From the NCBI RefSeq assembly GCF_005938385.1, contig NZ_VCRA01000026.1:41182-105181 (forward strand): a stretch of DNA of 64,000 nucleotides. The letters are read 5' to 3'. Shown here one piece after another: positions 60,791 to 64,000 of this stretch. Source of the DNA: Paenibacillus mesophilus. GTDB lineage: Bacteria; Bacillota; Bacilli; Paenibacillales; NBRC-103111. The notes under the pieces were generated by a model. That model was not told where the DNA came from. It made no database searches and worked only from the letters and a program-made list of their open reading frames with translations. The translations under genes and the position numbers were made by a program. How positions within the stretch are numbered: the stretch's first letter is position 1; each line of letters opens with the position of its first letter.

Positions 60791-60974
60791 TGATAACTTC
60801 CGATGATTTACCAGTCAACTTTTACTTATGCCCGGATCAACGCTGCCGTTGTCTTTGCGATTTTATTTTTGAAGATTTTTTTTTGGAATGGATCGTTTTT
60901 CGATTCCGATCTTAAACCGACTTCCACTGTTGCTCATGCGTCAAAGCATTCCCGCATCCACCCATATTCAATTA
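60791..60974. other. Short intergenic stretch downstream of RNase J
   Basis: AT-rich sequence between the intron tail and the RNase J stop. No gene, terminator or repeat stands out. Confidence 0.3.
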
Positions 60975-62642
60975 CTAGATTTCAATGATTATCGGAAGTA
61001 TCATCGGCCTTCTCTTCGTGCGTACGTATAGAAATTTTCCCAATGATTCTTTAATGGTTTGTTTTATTACATTCCATTGATTTATTTTTTCTTCGTGCAT
61101 TTTAGAGACGATCAGGGCAACTTGCTGATTAACATCTTTCAACAGCGATTCCGAGTCGCGAACATACACAAAACCTCTGGTAATGGTTTCGGGTTCGGAT
61201 ATAAGGTTTCCTTCCGTCTTACTAAGCGTAATTACCGTAATTAAAATACCGTCTGCTGAAAGCTGCCGGCGATCGCGAAGCACTATATTTCCAATATCCC
61301 CAATGCCAAGACCATCCACAAGAATTTGACCTGCCGGTATTCGCCCTGATTTCCGGATCATGCCCTCACTTGATTCGACCACATCTCCGTTATTCAAAAT
61401 GAAAATATGGTTACTTTGCACTCCAACTGCTTCGGCAAGTAAGCGATGTTGATGCAGCATACGGTATTCACCGTGGATTGGAATAAAATACTCGGGTTTC
61501 ATTAGGGTAAGCATGAGCTTTAACTCCTCCTGGCTTCCATGCCCGGAAACGTGCAATTCGCTCTTAGATCCGTAGATGACATGAGCCCCGAGCGTATAAA
61601 GATTGTCTACAATTCGAGACACATTACGTTCATTTCCTGGAATAGGATTCGCTGCAATAATAACCATATCCCCAGCCTGTATTTCCATTACCCTATGATT
61701 CGAACTGGCCAGTCTGGATAAAGCAGCCATCGGCTCGCCTTGACTGCCGGTACATAGTACAGCAATTTTCTCTGGAGGCCGATGGGCCGCTTCCTCCGGG
61801 TCAACAAGCATACCTTCAGGAATTTGAAGATATCCAAGCTCCTGTGCAACCGCTACAACGTTTACCATGCTTCTTCCAAGCAAAGTAAGCGCGCGGTTCG
61901 TTTGAACTGCAGCGTCAACGACTTGCTGCAAACGATGAACATTGGAAGCAAAAGTGGATACAAACACTCGACGATTTGCCTTTCCGAATGCTTCTTCTAG
62001 ATGAGTGCCAATGAGACGTTCGGAAGGAGTAAATCCAGGTCTTTCGGCGTTAGTGCTTTCTGAAAGCAGTATAAGGACACCCCTTTTACCAATGTCCGCC
62101 ATTTTATGTATATCCGGATACTGTCTATTAACAGGCGTCATATCGAATTTGAAATCCCCTGTATGTACAATTGAACCCGCCGGTGTATCGAAGACAATAC
62201 CAAGACAATCCGGTATGCTATGATTCGTGTTAAAAAAGCTGCATCTTATGCTGCCGAAATCAACTTCAGAATTGGAATCGATACATTGAATGGTTGTTTC
62301 CCGGAGAATGCCATGCTCTCTTAATTTAATCTCAATTAATCCAATCGTTAGTCGCGAAGCAAAAATCGGTAGTTGAAGCTGTTTAAGCAGATAAGGTATG
62401 CCTCCGATATGATCTTCGTGACCGTGGGTGACGACGATTCCCTTTACCTTTTCTTTATTGTTTAATAAATAGCTGATATCTGGAATAATAAGGTCTATTC
62501 CAAGAAGGTTCTCGTCCGGGAATTTTGAACCGCAGTCGATTACAACGATGTCATCTCCGTATTGCAAAATATACATATTCTTACCGATTTCATTAACTCC
62601 CCCCAACGCTGCAATCAATAAGCGCTCTCTGGAAAGCACCAT
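60975..62642 (-). CDS. Ribonuclease J family protein
   Basis: About 555 residues: metallo-beta-lactamase domain with VVTHGHEDHIGGIPYLL (H73, H75, D77, H78), the beta-CASP domain (VSTFASNVHRLQQVVDAA; LCTGSQGEPMAALSRLAS; YGSKSELHVSGHGSQEELKLML) and a C-terminal dimerisation region. RNase J is a 5'-3' exonuclease and endonuclease central to RNA decay in Bacillota. Of two adjacent ATGs, the second (62642) is six bases from GGAGGG and is preferred. It is monocistronic, oriented leftward. Many Paenibacillaceae have more than one RNase J, so rnjA versus rnjB cannot be decided here. Confidence 0.92.
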   Translation of the reverse strand: MVLSRERLLIAALGGVNEIGKNMYILQYGDDIVVIDCGSKFPDENLLGIDLIIPDISYLLNNKEKVKGIVVTHGHEDHIGGIPYLLKQLQLPIFASRLTIGLIEIKLREHGILRETTIQCIDSNSEVDFGSIRCSFFNTNHSIPDCLGIVFDTPAGSIVHTGDFKFDMTPVNRQYPDIHKMADIGKRGVLILLSESTNAERPGFTPSERLIGTHLEEAFGKANRRVFVSTFASNVHRLQQVVDAAVQTNRALTLLGRSMVNVVAVAQELGYLQIPEGMLVDPEEAAHRPPEKIAVLCTGSQGEPMAALSRLASSNHRVMEIQAGDMVIIAANPIPGNERNVSRIVDNLYTLGAHVIYGSKSELHVSGHGSQEELKLMLTLMKPEYFIPIHGEYRMLHQHRLLAEAVGVQSNHIFILNNGDVVESSEGMIRKSGRIPAGQILVDGLGIGDIGNIVLRDRRQLSADGILITVITLSKTEGNLISEPETITRGFVYVRDSESLLKDVNQQVALIVSKMHEEKINQWNVIKQTIKESLGKFLYVRTKRRPMILPIIIEI

Positions 62643-62845
62643 CATTAACCCTCCACAGTCAGTTTCCTTTATTATGATTTGGTGTCCCATTGATTATCCT
62701 TCAGCTGAATAATAGCTCATTTATCAATTGGGCTGTTCGCCCACCAGCCGTACGGCGACCGATCCGGAGCCGATTTTCTCCCGATGGATGGAAAATGTGG
62801 ACATAACAAACCATAAATTCAACAAATCAAAAGGAGAAATAAGAT

Positions 62846-63067
62846 ATGAGCAACGTACCAAAGTTTCTCTTAGGCATCGGTGTTATTTTGATAATCGTTG
62901 GAGTGATCTGGATGTTACTTAGCCGGTTTATTAATCTAGGCAGGTTACCGGGTGATGTCGCAATCGAAAAAGGCAATTTCAAGTTTTATTTTCCGATCGT
63001 CACTTGTATCCTAATAAGCGTCGTACTCTCCATTATCTCATTTATCATCCGCCTGTTCATGAAGTAA
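62846..63067 (+). CDS. DUF2905 family small membrane protein
   Basis: 73 residues. FLLGIGVILIIVGVIWMLL and IVTCILISVVLSIISFII are two membrane helices; the loop LGRLPGDVAIEKGNFKFYFPI is the family signature (GRLPGDI...F..P). AAAAGGAG precedes the ATG by eight bases. Role unknown. A weak hairpin (63098-63117) follows. Confidence 0.9.
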   Translation: MSNVPKFLLGIGVILIIVGVIWMLLSRFINLGRLPGDVAIEKGNFKFYFPIVTCILISVVLSIISFIIRLFMK

Positions 63068-63173
63068 GAAATAGAAATTTGAAAGGTAACGCCAAGACCC
63101 CGGAAAAACTTCCGGGGCGTATTCCATTATAAATATAAGATACAACTGTTGAAGACCATTACGTCATAACCGT

Positions 63174-63422
63174 TTAATGCTCTCTTTCGGGATTTTTTGA
63201 TCGGTTTCTCTTTCCAGCTAATCCTAAAAGGCCAGCTAACCCTAACCATCCCCAGTTCGGATTTTTGTCATTAGTTGCATATGCACGAGTAGTGTTGTTC
63301 CCATCATTCATTGTTGTATTTACGGCAATCGCTTCTTCGTATAAGGCACCATCGGCAAATGCAGGTAAAGAAAGCAACAAGCTGAATGACAGAACAAATA
63401 TAGCCATGAAAAGTTTTTTCAT
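63174..63422 (-). CDS. Exported peptide with WGxxGxxG-type C-terminal sorting tail
   Basis: 82 residues. MKKLFMAIFVLSFSLLLSLPAFADG is a Sec signal peptide. The mature part is short and Asn/Thr-rich. The end, NWGWLGLAGLLGLAGKRNRSK, is a hydrophobic Gly/Leu stretch preceded by WGW and followed by a basic cluster, the layout of the WGxxGxxG-CTERM group of surface anchors. Only about 35 residues are left for function, so it may be a structural or signalling peptide. It has its own promoter region beside the rRNA operon. Confidence 0.65.
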   Translation of the reverse strand: MKKLFMAIFVLSFSLLLSLPAFADGALYEEAIAVNTTMNDGNNTTRAYATNDKNPNWGWLGLAGLLGLAGKRNRSKNPEREH

Positions 63423-63608
63423 TTATTAGACTCCTCCAGTGGTTTAGAATTCGTTGTTAGGATGTCTTCTTTTAGGCTTGTTATCATAATAAGTTTTTTC
63501 CATGGGTCATTTTTATTAGGATAACCGGATTTGGACAACGATTTGATTTACTTTCTCTTTAGGGTTTAGCCAGTTGATTCAATATTTCACTTTCCCCAAA
63601 AAAACAAA

Positions 63609-63635
63609 AAAGCCTCACATGTCGTGAGACTTTTT
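63609..63635 (-). terminator. Terminator of the rRNA operon
   Basis: AGTCTCAC and GTGAGGCT pair (one G-U) on the minus strand, followed by TTTTTTG, 8 nt past the 5S end. Confidence 0.75.
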
Positions 63636-63642
63636 GTGTTTC

Positions 63643-63760
63643 GCTTGGCAACGTCCTACTCTCCCAGGACCCTGCGGTCCAAGTACCATCGGCGCTGGAG
63701 GGCTTAACGGTCGTGTTCGGGATGGGAACGCGTGGATCCCCTCCGCCATCATCACCAAAC
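63643..63760 (-). rRNA. rrf: 5S ribosomal RNA
   Basis: About 118 nt. On the minus strand it reads GTTTGGTGATGATGGCGGAG at the 5' end, with CCATCCCGAACACGACCGTT and GGGAGAGTAGG, the universally conserved 5S elements, and ends at GCCAAGC. It follows the 23S gene, as usual in Bacillota, and is followed by a terminator. Confidence 0.95.
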
Positions 63761-63911
63761 GATTTCGCTCAAGGTTTATTCCCTGAAAACTGAATGCGAA
63801 ACGAGCGAGTGTTGCTTCATCGATGTTACCCGGAATGGGTTTTCCGGGGGCTCCCACAAAAGTACTCGGCGTTTCTACAACGCTTCGCTTCACTTTTGGG
63901 GGACCTTTGGG

Positions 63912-64000
63912 ATAAGCCCTCGACCGATTAGTATTCGTCAGCTGCACGCGTTGCCGCGCTTCCACCCCGAACCTATCAACCTGGTCGTCTACCAGGGGTC
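63912..64000 (-). rRNA. rrl: 23S ribosomal RNA, 3' end (runs off the right edge)
   Basis: On the minus strand the sequence contains GACGAATACTAATCGGTCGA and GGGCTTATCC, the standard 3' end of Bacillota 23S rRNA. Only about 90 nt are inside the window. The operon is transcribed leftward. Confidence 0.93.

Noticed and set aside
1..64000. Possible CRISPR arrays, tRNA genes or prophage modules
   Set aside because: No regularly spaced repeats, no tRNA-like cloverleaf and no phage structural or integrase genes were recognised on either strand.

Overview
The window looks like a chromosomal segment of a Paenibacillaceae-type Bacillota (Paenibacillus, Cohnella or a close relative). Signs are strong AGGAGG ribosome binding sites with frequent TTG/GTG starts, many lipoprotein sugar-binding proteins with AraC regulators, canonical cre and PhoP boxes, an RNase J, and the end of a Gram-positive rRNA operon. 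This placement is inference from gene content.

1-22.5 kb is a carbohydrate-catabolic island, read almost entirely on the minus strand. It holds sugar-binding lipoproteins, a GH2 glycosidase, two Cys-type sulfatases, a GH-A-like glycosidase, a medium-chain dehydrogenase, TIM-barrel sugar phosphate isomerase/epimerases and Gfo/Idh/MocA oxidoreductases. Its regulators are ROK, XRE-cupin and AraC. Repeated palindromes in front of several genes suggest two local regulons. Near 20-21.5 kb the pathway is decaying: one oxidoreductase is frameshifted and one isomerase is only a fragment.

22.7-34 kb contains two beta-helix proteins (a lipoprotein and a probable Tat substrate), an AraC regulator, a NodB deacetylase, a sugar-binding protein and two sialidase-like beta-propellers. 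A ~205 bp direct repeat and a pseudogene of a fifth binding protein mark a rearrangement. 34-39 kb is more ordinary: a MerR/NADP-oxidoreductase pair with a classical 19-bp-spacer promoter, a purple acid phosphatase behind four PhoP-like boxes, a HupE/UreJ-like membrane protein and a DinB protein. 39.6-46.1 kb is another glycan module: a secreted DUF4838 protein, a binding protein, a sialidase-like protein, cre sites and a decayed AraC.

46.1-51.4 kb carries an RCC1/copper-amine-oxidase-N/ankyrin protein, a short ImmA/IrrE-like protease and a three-gene gluconate-dehydrogenase-like operon. 51.6-61 kb is a decay zone: MATE, AraC, Tet-type EF-G, DUF2314-like, RsgA-like, lipoprotein and ankyrin remnants, with hairpin repeats, a MITE-like element and the 3' tail of a group II intron. 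Intact genes there include a P-loop kinase-like protein, an ABC-class ATPase and a lone Lon-N domain. The right end has RNase J, DUF2905, a WGxxGxxG-tailed exported peptide, 5S rRNA and the 3' end of 23S rRNA.

Working model (inference): surface enzymes trim a complex, perhaps sulfated, glycan. Binding lipoproteins deliver oligosaccharides to permeases encoded elsewhere, since none is in the window. Sulfatases, GH2, beta-propeller enzymes and NAD-dependent sugar enzymes without signal peptides finish the work in the cytoplasm. No CRISPR array, tRNA, prophage or intact transposase was recognised.
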